Shown piece after piece: positions 11,524-22,677 of a DNA stretch of 64,000 bases (position 1 is its first letter; the number at the start of each line of letters is the position of its first letter). The notes under the pieces were generated by a model that saw nothing but the letters and a program-made list of their open reading frames with translations, was not told the origin of the DNA and ran no database searches. Both the position numbers and the translations under genes were made by a program. The DNA is from Vitis vinifera (taxonomy: Eukaryota; Streptophyta; Magnoliopsida; Vitales; Vitaceae): contig NC_081815.1 of the NCBI RefSeq assembly GCF_030704535.1, positions 3,730,501-3,794,500 of the forward strand. The letters run 5' to 3'.

Positions 11524-13170
11524 TTAATTCCACTGAAACAGAATTGAAGAAAGCATACAATAATTATGGATCTTTTCTCTTGCTCTTCCGTGATGTTAAA
11601 CAACAACTTCAAGACTCCAATGTGGAATACAACATATGTTCACAAGTCTACAAATTTTCTCCTACCTGAGAAACAAGCTGCCACAGTTTAACTCATTAGT
11701 TTCGAATTTTACAACAAAAGGATTGTGTTAAGGAGAGACAGATCTTTAAAAAGAATCACTTAACCAAGATATGTTTAGGAATTCAATTTGAATTGTCCAT
11801 TGTATTTAATATAGTTTTATGTTTTAAGAAAAAGTCATAGAAAAAGGAGCCACATCCAAAATTGGCAGTCCTCTGTCACAAATTAAAACAAAAATTTGAA
11901 ATTAAAGTATTTCAGGAAAGCATAGAACTCATCCATACCATCAGTTGCAGTGATGGCTTGAATTTTTTTTGGTGGTCCTGGTTTAATAATGAATCTGTGC
12001 TTTTAGATTCTATATTAAATAGTTGGAGCTACTCAATTTCCTATAGATAACCAAACATGCCCCTAGAAGCCATGAAAAATCACAGAACATGATGCATATT
12101 TCCTGCTTGTTTCAAAGCATATATTTTCAAAAAACAGAAGAAAGAAAAGCGCAAGTGCTACCTGAAGGAGCAAACAAAGAAGAAGTCAGAAATCTCGTGT
12201 TTGACAATCAAGAACCATGACCACACAACCACCATTGAGTTTCTCATCGTAGAAAAAACACAGAGGATATAAAATTCAACTCAAAGATGGTAAGAAATTA
12301 AGCACCTGCAACACCAATTGTCCCATACCTAAAACAAATCGAATAAACTCACACCTCCAAAATGAGAAAAAGAAAATAAAAAACATGCATAAAGTTGAAC
12401 TTTGAAGAAACTAATATGCAGAATGAGATGAAAAGATCCAGCACCCGTGCTAAACTGATAAATTTACATTACCCTTGCTTAAATGCGAAGCAAAGGATAC
12501 CAAATACAAGAGGGAGATCACCATTGAAAGCAATACCTTATTTTCAACTGAATCTCAAGTCTAGAATAATAACAACACTGACCCACAAGCAATAATCACC
12601 TCGCAAGCCCATCGGAGACCGAATCACTGCAACCCGCTGTTTGGTTGCCGATACAAGGTAGGAAGGGAAGCACTAGCTTTGGGTCGTATTTTGCCCTGCT
12701 CGGGAACAGGTAAAACAAAAATCCCCACTCAACTGAGCTTAAAATAACAGTTTGGTTCAATTAGTGTCAGATTTTAACCAAATAACATAACCGCAAGATT
12801 CAAAGTTTTCTTTTCATTTCCTTTCTCTCCTTTCCCTTGGTTTTCTCGCCAACCAAACGGGACGTAACCAACCAACCCAAAACCCTAATCTTCAAACCCG
12901 TATTAATCTCAATTAAACCAAAGAAATTGTATTTAACAAATAGAAAGATACAACCATCGAATCAAGAAACAAGAACTTGAATAAAATAAAATAAATCAGA
13001 GACAAATTAAAGGGGTTTGAATCTCTTTGCTCAAACTCGGAATTAAAATTCAAAAATAAAAATGAAGCGAGCACGAGAAACAACTAATACCCGTAATTTA
13101 TGCCGTCGAGAAACAAAGAGGAATTCAAAGTTTCAGTTTTCTCGGGAAAATAGAGTCAGCTCTCACCCAC
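11524..13170 (-). promoter_or_regulatory. Presumed 5' UTR, leader intron and promoter of the RING-H2 gene
   Basis: Upstream of the ATG there is a likely leader-intron acceptor (CTGTTTCAG). A less AT-rich block at about 12600-12670 ends in CTTGCGAG followed by GTGATT on the minus strand, a plausible non-coding first exon and donor. Pyrimidine-rich sequence at about 12780-13180 could hold the start site. No open frame here resembles a known protein. Exact leader exons cannot be fixed without transcript data. Confidence 0.4.
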
Positions 13171-16100
13171 TCTTTTTTTAAAATGTGTACGAGACGATGG
13201 TCTATTTAGAAATTTGCTCATTTTTAAGTGTCAGATATTTGTTTTTATTTTTTTCTTCTTCTTTTTCAATGATCAGTTCCTATCCGGTCTCTTCCCTGCA
13301 GTGAAATCGGTTGTCCAATTCAAGTGACGCGTCATTATCCTATAAGATCAACGTAAGAAAGTGAACAGATCCGGACCGTCAGTTTGTGGCTTCCCCATAT
13401 GGATGGTACGGGTTCATTCATTATTACTTACCTTCACAGGGATGATTAACTAAGACATGTTTAACCATGACTACCAACAAAATAAATGAAAATTTACTTT
13501 GCTTTTACCGTTTCAGATGGTTCTTAGAATAATTATGATTTCTTTGTAATTCAAAGGTTTACAAAACATTAAGGAATTGTTATTTGGACCGTTAAAATTG
13601 TACGATGAAATTTGATTTGTTAAATAAAAATGCAAGAAATTAATATACAAATAAATAATATTAAGATATAAATAAATGAGATTAAAATACAAATAAATAG
13701 AATTAAGATTTAAATCAAAATTAGAGTAATGAGACTTCGCGTATAAAATGTAATGTAATGGTGGTTATGGATTTTGTTTTAATTTATTTTTCATTTTTTT
13801 GAAATGTAAAAAACTAAAAAAAAAAAAACTTTTTTTTTATAACCGAGGAACCTTTTATACTTAAATTCTTAGAACTCTCCATAAGAACCCAAATATTGGG
13901 GTATTGACTTCCTTGCAATAATAAAGAAAAACAAGGGTTATATTTTCTTTCTTTCATTTTCTTAGCGTATTTGAGAATTTATTTGTTTTTCCTAATTTGT
14001 ATATCTTTTGTTTGCTATTTTCTTGTTCATATATCTTCTAGTGGAGTATTTTTGTAATTGAATGTTAATTTAATTCGTCCTTGGAAAGTTCTCAAAATAA
14101 TAATAATAATAATTGAATACAAGAAATTTGTATATTAGTCCTTAAAAAGTTTGTTTTTATTATTCTTACAATTAGCTTTTTGTATAAAAGAAGTTTCTTA
14201 AATTGGCTTTTAAGAAGAGTCAAGAAACAAGTTTTTCAAAATCTTTTAATGAAAATTTAAAATATTAGAATATTATCAAAGAAAAAAAATATTTAAAAAT
14301 CCATGCTTACAAAAGTTTCATTTTAAGAACACTTTGGGCATAGAGCTTTTAAAATAATTTACTCTTAAGAAATTTTGTATTAATTTTTAATTTATTAAAA
14401 AATTGTTTAAAACATGAAAATCTATAATTTGTAAATCTTTTATATAAAGATTCCTCCCTTAATTACATCTTCTAAAGACACCTGATTGGAAGACGAAAAA
14501 AATGTTTATCTCCTTTTTCTTTTTTTGTCTCATTATTATTACTTTTCTTCCCATATCTTCTAAATGTAACTCTAAAATTTCTAATATCCAGAGTCTCATC
14601 TAGCGTTCCAAAAAAAAAAATTCACTACACGAACCATTGTTTATGTGCAAAAATGCTACGATCTTTCATTCAATACATAGCCTAAGATTTCTTATAACAA
14701 ATTATAGACCATTTTATATTTATATTTTCCACATTCATTTCTTCTTCTTGTCTTTTTCATCCAAACTTGATCTCCACAATGTTATCCTAATTTCCATCAA
14801 ACCAAGCTTCCTTTGTTGTTTCATCTTCTTCGACAAACCAACTATCATTGCTACAAATAAAGCATAGAACCTTCAAGCCAAAAAATTAGGTTGGCAAAAA
14901 GGTAGGGTTTAGGGATTTTAAAAGTTAGGTACAAACCAAAAAAAAAAAGGAATTAGTAGAAAATGAAAAGAAAAATTAAGATTTGGGGAGTTAGGTTTCG
15001 TTGATGTCTTGTTTTGTAAAATATACATAGACCACTCATTACATGTCATATGTTAAACTTTTGGCACGTAAGTTTTATCATAACGCCACTAATTACAAAG
15101 CAGGTATCTTCAAAATAAGTGCAACATGTTCAAGATACTCTTTATTGAATTATAGTATGAAAATAGCTAATTAAATTAAGATAAACACCTGAAAGGAATG
15201 GTGAATTAGGTATTAAATCCATTTTGAAAAACAATTAACTAAACAAGATAGTGGAGAACCATATAATAATACAAGAACAATATTATAAAGAAGTTGAGAA
15301 AAGAGAAATGTAAACTCTTTTATAGTGGTTTGGTAAGTCATCTATATCCCTTCTCCTTAAACTTCTAATCAAGTAAGAGTTCCATTATCTTCAAGATTTT
15401 TATAGTTAAAGTTTTCAAACCTTTTACACTTTGATTCCAAGATTCCAATAGACTTTTACCACTTCTTCAAGTATATAATCCACTTGAATAAATTCTCTCA
15501 CAAGAAGTAGGCAAGCAAGAATTTAAGGATTTCAAACTTAGTAACAAGTTAAACTCTCAATACAAGAAGAAACTGGGATGGATTTGAAGGTGCACAAAAA
15601 GATTTGCAAGTTAATTTGAACTTCAATACACTAGTGGAAGAGTTTTGAATGAGAAAAAAAAATGTTTTTCAAATGAATACAATTGTTCTCTTGTCAACAA
15701 ATGTTCTAAAATTATTTAATTTATAGGTTTCTAGTTTGAGGACCTAAAAGCTACAAATAGGCATCAATCGATTAAGCAACTAGTTTAACCGGTTCACTAA
15801 CCGTTATGCATTTAATGCACTAATAGGTGATTATTAGGATTCGGACTCTTAACTAATTGAGTAATCAATTAAATATGCTACTACATGAGAGAGTGTAAAA
15901 GACACCCCTCAACCTATCAAGCTTAATGGGTTAAACCAATTTCTTACTTCCTTAATCGGTTGCACTATAAAGTACTTAAAAGACCCATTTTGAGGCTTGG
16001 AACCTCCAACAACCTATGTTGAGTTTATAAAAACCTTTTAGGATATGTTTAGAAAGAATTTAGCTCTAGTTTAATTTAAAACAAGAATTCATCCAAATCT

Positions 16101-18740
16101 TTGGTAAAATTATCATTTTTAGTTTAAGGAATGATTAAATTTAATATCTAAGTGCATGAAAATGATTTAGACTTCAGTGCATCAATCAAATACCATCTTA
16201 TAATTAATCCTAAGTCACTTCAAATCTTCAAGGATCCTAAATCTTTATGGTATTGATTTTCTTCCATTGCATGTTGCTTGAGTTTTCTTTGAAGTTTCAC
16301 AACTAAACCTCAAAAACTTAACTTGATTTGAACCTTTAGTAATATTAACTTTGTTTTGTTATATAAAAACCTGATTTGGAGAACTTTTGGGCTAATATAG
16401 AGATTGTCATGTGTCTTGAAACTATGTCACACGTTCAAACAATTTTCTTTGCATCTTTCTCCATGCCACCATATACTTTAACATTTGAATATAAACGTCA
16501 TCTCCAAGTACACTCATAACTCACCCACATGCTTAACATGAATGCCCATGAGTGGAAAACTTCAAAATGGTCTTTCTTACTTTAGTTACTAGCAAGGATT
16601 AAAATATCGGAAATTACAACAATATCAAGGCATGAAATATTAGTCATGGATGTTATGGAATGAGATGGAGGGCAAACGACCATAATAGAGGAGGTTTGAA
16701 GCAAATGCAATCAAGTTCACATAGAAATTTGAAACTCAAAATCTACTAGTAATACATACTCTGAATTTAAGATCAAATCTAAAGCATTTCTTAGGGTCAA
16801 TTTTGAGTAAGTCATATACAACTTCAAAGCTTAGGAAGTCAGGAGTCTAATATTTCAAACGATGTGCAAATCAGAGTTGAAACAAAAAAGTTATGCGCAT
16901 TAGAAGCGAACTAGCAGTGGATGAGTTTAAAATTCACAATGAATTTCAAACTCACCACCTTGATTTCGAATTGAGCAATTTTCCTCCACTTATGAATTCA
17001 AAATTGATTTGAAACTTACCTCAATTTTGAATTCAATCACTGGTGATTGAGTTTTAAGTCATAAAACACGTCAAAACAAGTTTTAAATGCCTCCATCTAA
17101 GTTGAAATGCATGATACTTATTTAGAACTCAATATTTTAAGATTTTTAGGTTGTTTTTTAATTTTCTTTATAATGACTGGCCAATGGAAATGTGTCACAT
17201 GTGAGGTTATTGAATTTATCATATAAACTCTTTTAGTTCTAGGTTTAAAAACAGGAAAAAATGATGGAACATAGAAAGGAAGATTGATCTCTCGTCTTGC
17301 AAATATTTAATAAAGTTTTAGGTCTCTTTTTTTTTAATCTTTCTATTTTATTTTCTTAGCAATCAAACATGCCCATGTTTGGTTAACTTGATTGATCTGG
17401 AGATGCCAACAAGAAGGTGAAAAATTCAAAAAATAGTAACAAGAAACGATAATGTATTGAATAGTTTAATTATGTTTTCAAGTTTTAATTCATAAGAATA
17501 AATTTTCTATGTTAGATCACCCTAGATAAATTACGGAAGATTCTTATCAAAAAACCAGTGGTTTGTTGGAAGGCTTTGATCACTAGTTACTATAATTTGA
17601 TCTTACTATTAACGAATCTAAGGATCAAATCTACAAAGATAGATATGGATTTTTAATTCAATGAAATTGAAAATCAAAATTAACCATCATATATTATTAT
17701 TTTAAGAATTATAACAATGAGATTAATGAATGATGGGGTTACAAATTATAGATCTTTAATCCTTTTCTTGTGAGTTATATTAAGAAATGATATGATAAAT
17801 TATTATTGGATACTAATAATTCTTGATAATTCTTAATCATTAGTTATACTAGTCTTCCCTATATCCACACCCTAAATTGCAAGTCCCCTCGGTCCATCAA
17901 GTGTCTCTCATTCTTCCTCGCATTTCTATCCACCTCATATAGTTTTTATATATATAAATTAATTTAATAAAAAGTTTTAAAAAAATTATATAATCAAATC
18001 TAAAATGTAAAAAATAAAAAATAATGTGGATTAAAAGAAAATTATTAAAAAAAAATTAATTGAAAATAATTGAACCTTTCATGAGAATTATAAACTACAC
18101 TTTATTCAATTTCACCTTACTTTACCCTTACAAAAATTAAATGAAAGAATATGGAACATGGAAAAGATAGAATGATAAATTTTTAGTAGGAACCAATACA
18201 TTTACATTTTTAGTTTTTTTTTTTTTTATTCTGTTTTCATTTTTAATTCTAACTTTAATATTTTTCATTTAATTATGGATGACAGATGACACATTTTCTA
18301 TTCCATTATAATGGTAGAAAATAAAAAGATAATATATGCATATTTCACTACTTGATGATTAGGAAAATTTGTGTGACAAAAAAATGAATTGTCTTTTTAA
18401 AAATAATGAATTTAATATAAAAATAAAATGAGTAATAAAAAGTATCATATTTTTAAATTTATTTTGTAATAATATTTATTTATTTTTAAATCCCCAAAGT
18501 AGGTTGTCATATTTTCAATGGCAAATTCCTATGCTCTCGTCAAAGCCATATAGGGGGTTTCAAAATATATATCCCTTTTAATAAGAATTAAAAGACTGAT
18601 AATCCAATCCAAATTAATATATTTTCACTAAATACAAATAATTAAGAAATATTTTTATATGTAACAAAATTAAATGAAATCTAAAAGAGTTTATAAACTC
18701 AGTAAATTTACATGAAATGATGCATGGGAAATTACAAGTT
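13171..18740. other. Gene-free spacer of mixed repeat debris
   Basis: I recognise no gene in these 5.5 kb. It includes a 21-bp minisatellite (listed separately), a (TAA)n tract at about 14098-14111, and AT-rich blocks. At about 15300-16020 there is a more balanced stretch with GGTTTAACC/AACCGGTT-type words (for example near 15785 and 15950) that resembles old retroelement or LTR sequence. I found no protein motif to prove it. Open frames such as 14637-14867 (+) are composition-driven. Confidence 0.4.
13647..13730. repeat. Minisatellite, 21-bp unit, about four copies
   Basis: Successive 21-bp units start at 13647, 13668, 13689 and 13710. The first three share the pattern (A/T)-A/C-AAATAAAT-x-x-x-ATTAA-A/G-AT, and the fourth is degenerate. 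It lies in AT-rich spacer about 0.5 kb beyond the RING-H2 gene leader. Confidence 0.6.
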
Positions 18741-19234
18741 TTTCATCATGAAAACTTGTCCATGCCATCGTCCAGTTCTACACTGCACGGGTAGGCCCAC
18801 CACCAGCCACTGTCGGCTACCCAATTGGAATATATATATATATAAAGATTTTCCATGAATGATTGAATGATCAGAAGCCCAGAAGGTTATCAACGCCTCC
18901 GTTTTTCAATATACCTGGCATGGATGCGCAGAAGGATTATTTGAAAATATCTAAGCTTTGAGAGATAATACAACCATATCAAAGTTCTCCCAAATCTTTG
19001 GTCATATGAATTAATTAATCTTATCATTTTTTTTAATTCTGCTGTGTGAAGTACCATTAGGGTTTGAACCACCATGATCACCCCCTAATGTTTTGAATTA
19101 TGAAGAACATCACCTCCAGCCTGGAGGATATCTTGATGATTGAATGCTCAGCCACACTGTGATCGCCTTCACAGTATTCAATCAGTCTCCTAACTCTCCA
19201 GTCTCCACCAGCCTGGAGGCACAGTATGTCGTCA
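18741..19234 (+). other. 5' flank of ODC copy 1
   Basis: A TATATATATATATAAAGAT tract lies at about 18830-18847. The flank is not shared with the intact ODC copy at 22678; similarity starts at about 19235, matching 22550. It contains three copies of CCAGCCTGGAGG at 19116-19127, 19208-19219 and 19246-19257 (the last just past this block). The first is part of the perfect palindrome CCTCCAGCCTGGAGG at 19113-19127. Confidence 0.45.
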
Positions 19235-19356
19235 ATCAGCCTCCCCCAGCCTGGAGGCATGGTCAAGGTAGTAATATATATTTATATATATGTACCACAT
19301 CCACGGCCTCCAACGTAATCCTATTGGGTAGAGCATTCAATCAAGATATTCAAAAA

Positions 19357-20129
19357 ATGTCGGCCTCCGCCAGCCTCCAACTCCGATTAGGTGCAACCCA
19401 GCTCAAGAATTGGGACGTTCACCGAGTATCAGGAGATGGATTTACGGCTCTCATCCGATCAATTTCACAGAAACAAAAGGATCGTGAGCCATTCTACATA
19501 TTGGATTTGGGAGCTGTAGTGAGGCTCATGGACATGTGGAAACAAGCTCTTCCCAACGTGGAGCAATAGCTTCTACTAGGGGTGTGTTCGACGCAGCTGC
19601 CCAGCTGAAGCTGCCTCCAATGCATGTTCTCGACATTGGAGGAGGGTTCCAGGAAAGCCCAACGTTCCACGAAATTGCTGCAGTCATAAAGGAAGCCATC
19701 AATGATTATTTCCCAAGTTCTGAAACATCTGAAGATCTCAAGATAATGGCTGAGCCAGGGAGATTCTTTGCTGAAACTGCATTCACGCTGGTGTCTAATA
19801 TAATTGGGAAACGGGTGAGAGGCGAGAAGAGAGAGTATTGGATTGATGATGGGATCTACGGATCCTTTAACCTTCCAGCATATGATAAGTCGTCCATGAT
19901 GGTGAAACCGCTGCTTGGAGGATCAGAGTGGATGAATAAGGCTAAATTCTGTTCGACTGTGTTTGGACCAATGTGTGATTCCATGGACATGGTGCTGGCT
20001 GAATCTCAACTGCCGGAGCTGCATATGAATGATGTGCTGGTGTTCTATAACATGGGGGCATACACTGCCTCTGCTGGAACCAGATTCAATGGCTTTGACA
20101 TATCATCAATTTCCACCTTCCTGACGTAG
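19357..20129 (+). pseudogene. Ornithine decarboxylase pseudogene (ODC copy 1)
   Basis: The start codon (MSASASLQ) and first 68 codons match the intact gene at 22678-23916 with about one residue change. The sequence then jumps from ...LPNV to the equivalent of residue 218 in the intact copy. Comparison gives a 448-bp internal deletion between two CGTGG words (22878 and 23326 in intact-copy coordinates). It shifts the frame, so the N-terminal part stops at 19567. The deleted part holds the PLP-binding lysine and the FHVGS motif, so no active enzyme is possible. Downstream, a 3' frame is open to 20129 and keeps GGGF, EPGR and the Cys-Asp (MCDSMD) motif. A further 1-bp loss near 20126 ends the protein six residues early. 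Several GT-rich differences (FGPMC, MVLAE) suggest relaxed selection. Confidence 0.92.
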
Positions 20130-20755
20130 TTTACAGGCCATAATTAAATAAGGCAAAAACAGTACTCCCTCTGTGTGTCTTCCTCTCTGCCTGCACCTGC
20201 ATTTAATTATTTTCTTAGTGGAGCCATATCTGGCCTTTTTGCACGTCTTATAAACGAAGAAAGCCTCCGTGTTGTCGCATTGGAGATTAGGTCATATTTC
20301 TTGTTGAAAGGATTAAAAGATTAGTAAATGAGGAATCCATAAGTCTCCTTATTTTAGTAACCTTGGTATTTGTATGGGCTGCATTAAAGAAAAGCAAACC
20401 AACAGATGAAGAAGGGCCCCAGGAGGAGGTATGATGTTCTAGAAATTGCGCATACCGATATTATTTGTGACCCCTTTAAAATATGTTTAAATGGCCAGGA
20501 TAGTTCTTCAACTTTATTTTATATATATATATATATATGAGATGAGAGTGAAGCATTAGATTCTTTCAAAATCAGTAAACTATTGAATAAACAAATTAAG
20601 ATCATATGATAAGATGAGGTGAAGAATATTATAACAGGTACACGTTTAAAGAAGCTATCTATATATATATGTGTGTGTGTGCACATTAGATTCTTTCAAA
20701 ATCCATAAGGTAGAGACAGATAAACAATTGAGTAAACAAATTAAGATAATACAGT
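20130..20755. other. 3' flank of ODC copy 1 with TA/TG microsatellites and a tandem duplication
   Basis: The 3' UTR-like block (AATAAGGCAAAAACAGTACT onward) is shared with the other ODC copies. (TA)n lies at about 20520-20538 and (TA)n(TG)n at about 20658-20681. A block starting ATTCTTTCAAAATC occurs twice, at about 20561 and 20690, both containing AAACAAATTAAGAT. The same block lies once after the intact gene, at about 24331. Confidence 0.6.
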
Positions 20756-20827
20756 ATGATAGAGGTTGAGAATATGATGGTAGGTATATTAAAGGAAGAC
20801 ACTTGGTCCATTTGCAAGGTTGAGAAT

Positions 20828-21076
20828 ATGATGGTGAAGCCGCTTCTTGGGGGATCAGAGTGGATGAATAAGGCTAAATTCTCTTCGACTGTGTTCGGAC
20901 CAACGTGTGATTCCACGGACATGGTGGTGGCTGAATCTCAACTGCCGGAGCTGCATATGAATGATGTGCTGGTGTTCTATAACATGGGGGCATACACTGC
21001 CTCTGCTGGAACCAGATTCAATGGCTTTGACATATCATCAATTTCCACCTTCCTGACGTACGTTTACAGGCCATAA
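20828..21076 (+). pseudogene. 3'-end fragment of an ornithine decarboxylase gene (ODC copy 2)
   Basis: Starting at the shared word ATGATGGT (about 20828), the sequence matches the last 83 or so codons of the intact ODC: KPLLGG, the PTCDS active-site segment and YNMGAYT. It ends with TACGTTTACAGGCCATAA. It lacks the whole PLP-barrel domain and a promoter. Base differences (TTCTCTTCG, CCAACGTG, GTGGTGG) place it nearer the intact copy than copy 1. Homology continues into the 3' flank to about 21330. The junction lies in a 3'-flank block (GGTTGAGAATATG) that itself contains ATGATGGT, so it looks like a microhomology join. Confidence 0.9.
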
Positions 21077-21330
21077 TTAAATAAGGCAAAAACAGTACTC
21101 CCTCTGTGTGTCCTGCACCTGCATTTAATTATTTTCTTAGTGGAGCCATATCTGGCCTTTTTGCACGTCTTATAAACGAAGAAAGCCTCCGTGTTGTCGC
21201 ATTGGAGATTAGGTCATATTTCTTGTTGAAAGGATTAAAAGATTAGTAAATGATGAATCCATGAGTCTCCTTATTTTAGTAACCTTGGTATTTGTATGGG
21301 CTGCATTAAAGAAAAGTAAACCAACATAAA

Positions 21331-22061
21331 GTATAAATCACTAGTATGGAATAAAATTATAAGAAAAAAATCTCATATTTGTTACATTTTAATTATATTA
21401 GAGTAATGAGTTTATCGTTTTTATTTCATTGCTAAGGTATCTTTGGTAGTTAAGATTTGAATTTATAAGTATTTTTTTATATTAATTATTGTACAAACTA
21501 AAAAATTTTGATTAAAAATTAAATTTATGGTTTAAAAAGAAGAGCTAAAAAAAATTGTAAAAGACATTAAAAATTAATAATAATATATGTGTTATTCAAT
21601 TGCAAATATTTTAATACAATATAATTTTTATTTTATACAAATATCAAACATTGAAAATAATACATATTTCATTTCGGTTTTTTATTCATGGTACAAATTA
21701 AATATAAGTATAACATAATATATTTCATTACATATACTACTCAAAAATATCATGTTCATTTGATATAATATTTAAGAATATTATATTTTATCTCTGATAT
21801 CTCAATATATACATGTCTTATAATATATTTCATTACATATACTATTTATCAATATATACATGTCTTCTAATATATTTCATTACATATACTATTCAAAAAT
21901 ATTATATTTAATCTTAATTAGAATATTATATTTTATCTATCTTACAAAACAAATGTAATTTTAAAATATTGAGGAGTCCACTAAGGAGTATAGTGATGTT
22001 GCATTACTAGCATAAGCTTTAAGTGTAGTCACGGAAATGAAAGTTTTAAGAAGTAGCATTA
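21331..22061. other. AT-rich spacer between ODC copies 2 and 3
   Basis: There is no gene. The first 310 bp are one copy of a dispersed repeat (separate entry). At 21700-21910, TATTTCATTACATATACTA occurs three times, making a small degenerate tandem array. Confidence 0.55.
21345..21660 (+). repeat. Dispersed repeat, copy A (about 310 bp)
   Basis: This block matches 33200-33516 in the same orientation over about 310 bp. Shared words include ATTATAAGAAAAAA, TACATTTTAATTATATTAGA, GTAATGAGTTTATC and TATTTTATACAAATATC. Similarity stops sharply after CAACATTGAA in both. No inverted ends or coding content were seen. The family is unknown to me. Confidence 0.65.
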
Positions 22062-22368
22062 TCATATTATAAGTTTTTTCATTGGCTTAATTTTGATCGG
22101 TTATAAAAGTACGTATAAAATCGAAACTCATCATGTGTTTTATTATACGATTTATAATTTTTTCCATTGGCTTAGTTTTGATTGGTCATAAAGTACAAAA
22201 TCGAAAGTCATCATGTATCGTATCATATCATTTATAATTTTTTTTCATTGGTTTAGTTTTGATCGGTTATGAAAGTATAAAATCTAAACTCATCATGTGT
22301 CTTATCATATCATTTATAATTTTTTTCATTGGTTTAGTTTTGATCAGTTATGAAAGTATAAAATTAAA
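22062..22368. repeat. Minisatellite, about 81-bp unit, nearly four copies
   Basis: Each unit carries TTTATAATTTTTT, CATTGG(C/T)TTAGTTTTGAT, a GTT/GTCAT(A/G)AAAGTA core and CATCATGT followed by a TATCATATCA-like end. Units begin near 22069, 22149, 22228 and 22310, and the last is truncated. It ends about 310 bp before the ODC start codon, in the upstream region of the intact copy only. Confidence 0.75.
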
Positions 22369-22549
22369 AATCAAATTGATCGAGTCAGTTTTCCCCATTC
22401 TCAAATTGAATGAGCCGAGGATTTGGCTGGATTAGATCAGTTTGGTGGATTTTTACTTACACTCGTAATTTTTCAGGTATAAATGCTTGGTTGTTTAAGT
22501 CAGTGTGGAGAGTTAGAGCCTGTGACGAGCATTAAAGACCCATTACTCT

Positions 22550-22677
22550 TCGTCAACCAGCCTCCCCCAGCCTGGAAGCATGGTCATGGTAGTAACATAT
22601 ATTTATATATATGTGCCACCTCCACAGCCTGCAACGTACTCCTATTGGGTAGAGCATCCAATCAAGATATTCAAAAA
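22550..22677 (+). promoter_or_regulatory. Core promoter / 5' leader of the intact ODC gene
   Basis: Similarity to copy 1 begins here (CAGCCTCCCCCAGCCTGGA). The block contains a TATATTTATATATATG tract at about 22598-22613, some 65-80 bp before the ATG. It could be a TATA element and is shared with copy 1 at about 19277. A CCAGCCTGGA word precedes it. The frame is open upstream of the ATG, but this stretch differs from copy 1 mostly at amino-acid-changing positions, so I read it as non-coding. Confidence 0.45.

Noticed and set aside
15300-16020. Possible LTR remnant with AACCGGTT-type words
   Set aside because: No TG...CA ends, target duplication or coding piece could be found, so it is only mentioned in the spacer entry.
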